A stretch of 5,995 nt of DNA from Desulfobacteraceae bacterium UBA5616. GTDB lineage: Bacteria > Desulfobacterota > Desulfobacteria > Desulfobacterales > UBA5616. The notes beneath the pieces were generated by a model. That model saw nothing but the letters and a program-made list of their open reading frames with translations. It was not told where the DNA came from and made no database searches. Made by a program: the position numbers and the translations under genes. Positions within the stretch are counted from its first letter, which is position 1; the number at the start of each line of letters is the position of its first letter. Location of the stretch: the NCBI GenBank assembly GCA_002423615.1, contig DIKO01000058.1, positions 28,665 through 34,659 on the forward strand. The letters are read 5' to 3'. This document shows, in pieces, positions 5,137 through 5,995 of this stretch.

Positions 5137-5147
5137 TCGTATACAAT
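5129..5147 (+). promoter_or_regulatory. Putative MarR operator over the marR -10 box
   Basis: The site contains ATTGT-N6-ACAAT (5132-5147), a dyad of the kind MarR proteins bind. The 16-base core TTTATTGTTCGTATAC (5129-5144) recurs, inverted and with one mismatch, upstream of the oxidoreductase gene. It overlaps the -10 box and start point, so binding would repress marR (autoregulation, inferred). Confidence 0.68.
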
Positions 5148-5172
5148 CAATTTAATAGAGCTGAAAGAAAAC

Positions 5173-5595
5173 ATGATGAAAAAAGAAAAGCAACCATCAG
5201 ATTGCTATGTTTACCTGTTGTCAAAGGCATATCAGAAGGGCCAGAGCCTGGTACAAAAGCGGCTTAAAAAATACGGGCTGACCAATATCCAATACTTGGT
5301 ATTAGAGGTGCTCTGGAAAATGGAAGGCATTACAGCCAGTGAAACTGGAAAAATCCTGTCTATCGACAAAGCCACTTTATCCGGTGTCATTGAGCGAATG
5401 GTTGATTCTCAATGGGTTTTTAAAAAGCCGGATGAGAACGACAAACGCGTATTTCAACTTTATCCATCAGAAAAAGCCAACCGGCTTAAAGAGAATCTGA
5501 TTGATGAAAGAAAGAAGGCAAATGATCAGCTTCTGTCAGATTTTACTCTTGAGGAACGCGTTCTGCTCAGACGTCTTTTACTTGCACTCCACTAG
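5173..5595 (+). CDS. MarR-family winged-helix transcriptional regulator
   Basis: A 140-residue protein of typical MarR length. Helical dimerisation region at about 8-35 (SDCYVYLLSKAYQKGQSLVQ), GLTNIQYLVLEVLW (35-48), HTH at about 53-78 (ITASETGKIL, then DKATLSGVIERMV as recognition helix), and the wing FKKPDENDKRVFQLYPSEKA (83-102) with the family's D-x-N/D-x-R pattern. The C-terminal helices close the dimer. Start at ATG 5173, with a second ATG at 5176 possible; the ribosome-binding site is weak (GAAAG). Cys11 aligns roughly with the peroxide-sensing cysteine of OhrR-type MarR proteins, but this class often has a cysteine there, so the ligand is open. The operator motif in its own promoter and before the next gene suggests it controls both. 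A repressor role is inferred from operator position. Confidence 0.93.
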   Translation: MMKKEKQPSDCYVYLLSKAYQKGQSLVQKRLKKYGLTNIQYLVLEVLWKMEGITASETGKILSIDKATLSGVIERMVDSQWVFKKPDENDKRVFQLYPSEKANRLKENLIDERKKANDQLLSDFTLEERVLLRRLLLALH

Positions 5596-5675
5596 AACTG
5601 TAAGCAGATAAATTATTTCAAATAGTTAGAATACATTTCAAATTCAAGGCCGTATCAGAAATCAAACCCTAAAAA

Positions 5676-5695
5676 TTTAGTATACGAACGATAAA
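5676..5695 (+). promoter_or_regulatory. Second MarR operator, upstream of the molybdopterin oxidoreductase
   Basis: GTATACGAACGATAAA at 5680-5695 is the reverse complement of the core at 5129-5144 with a single difference (15 of 16 bases). The flanking TTTA and TAAA form an outer dyad. It lies 18 bases before the next gene's ATG and overlaps a weak -10-like TAGTAT (5678-5683) that lacks a clear -35. Repetition of a non-coding motif at both promoters points to shared control by the intervening regulator. Confidence 0.7.
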
Positions 5696-5713
5696 ATAAT
5701 GGAGGCTGGCACC

Positions 5714-5995
5714 ATGGGGCAATGGAAAAAAACATCATGTGTATTGTGCGGCAATTATTGCGGACTTGAGGTAAACGCCGAAAACAATCGCATCATCAAG
5801 GTGCGGGGGGACAAAGACAATCCCGTGAGTGAGGGGTATATATGCAGAAAAGGGATGAACATTGCTTACCATCAGCATAACAAAGACAGGGTGCTGTTTC
5901 CACTGAAGAAGGTGGAAGATGGATTTGAGCGAATCTCCTGGGACCAGGCCATCAGCGAAATTGCTGAAAGACTTAACCCAAGTTCGACAGCAAAA
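5714..5995 (+). CDS. Molybdopterin (Mo/W-bisPGD) oxidoreductase, N-terminal 4Fe-4S part only
   Basis: The first 94 codons are present and the gene continues past the window. The ATG at 5714 follows GGAGG at 5701-5705 with ideal spacing. The protein starts MGQWKKTSCVLCGNYCGLEV and shows the Mo/W-bisPGD 4Fe-4S domain: Cys9, Cys12, Cys16 and Cys44 (C-x2-C-x3-C-x27-C). The conserved lysine after the last cysteine (CRKG, 44-47) links the cluster to the pterin. RVLFPLKKV and FERISWDQAISEIAERL follow as in formate dehydrogenase and related DMSO-reductase-family enzymes. There is no twin-arginine signal, so it should be cytoplasmic. The substrate cannot be told from this part; formate dehydrogenase-like, hydroxylase-like and acetylene-hydratase-like members all share this start. 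It lies 118 bases after marR on the same strand, with a copy of the marR operator in between. Confidence 0.92.
   Translation, partial: MGQWKKTSCVLCGNYCGLEVNAENNRIIKVRGDKDNPVSEGYICRKGMNIAYHQHNKDRVLFPLKKVEDGFERISWDQAISEIAERLNPSSTAK

Overview
The window looks like part of a chromosome from an anaerobic, corrinoid-using bacterium. A sulfate-reducing or similar deltaproteobacterium (Desulfobacterales-like) fits best, judging from the gene content: a B12-riboswitch operon with CbiR and a ThiC/BzaF-type gene, an anaerobic-type old yellow enzyme, ferredoxin remnants and a molybdopterin oxidoreductase. The taxonomic call is inference; no rRNA or marker gene is present.

Region 1 (about 1-2560, all minus strand) is a cobamide operon. 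Reading in its own direction it runs: cobalamin riboswitch (about 2560-2388), a roughly 140-base leader, a strong intrinsic terminator (2244-2207), cobS (GTG start at 2154), cbiR, cobU, and the first 27 codons of a ThiC-superfamily gene cut by the window edge, read here as bzaF. The genes are packed tightly (a 2-base gap, an ATGA overlap, a 22-base gap). Together they describe salvage and remodelling: CbiR strips incoming cobamides to a cobinamide-type precursor, CobU activates it to adenosylcobinamide-GDP, CobS joins it to the lower-ligand nucleotide, and BzaF would start anaerobic benzimidazole synthesis for that ligand. The riboswitch would stop transcription when cobalamin is plentiful.

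Region 2 (about 2561-4264, minus strand) holds an AT-rich intergenic stretch and a two-gene unit: a short CinA C-terminal-domain protein, apparently missing the front of its domain, followed 2 bases later by a single-domain old yellow enzyme with a C-terminal four-cysteine motif.

Region 3 (about 4265-5125) is a stretch of decayed sequence. It contains a 3' fragment of a two-cluster ferredoxin-type protein, the last 46 codons of an XRE/HigA-type antitoxin, a GC-rich hairpin and two doubtful short open frames. No intact gene was found here.

Region 4 (about 5100-5995, plus strand) holds a marR-family regulator with a near-consensus promoter, then the start of a cytoplasmic molybdopterin/4Fe-4S oxidoreductase that runs off the window. 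A 16-base motif occurs in opposite orientations just upstream of each gene (15 of 16 bases identical). It overlaps the marR -10 box, which suggests that MarR controls itself and the oxidoreductase. The marR -35 box lies inside the antitoxin remnant, so the regulatory unit seems to have been built on or inserted beside a decayed gene.
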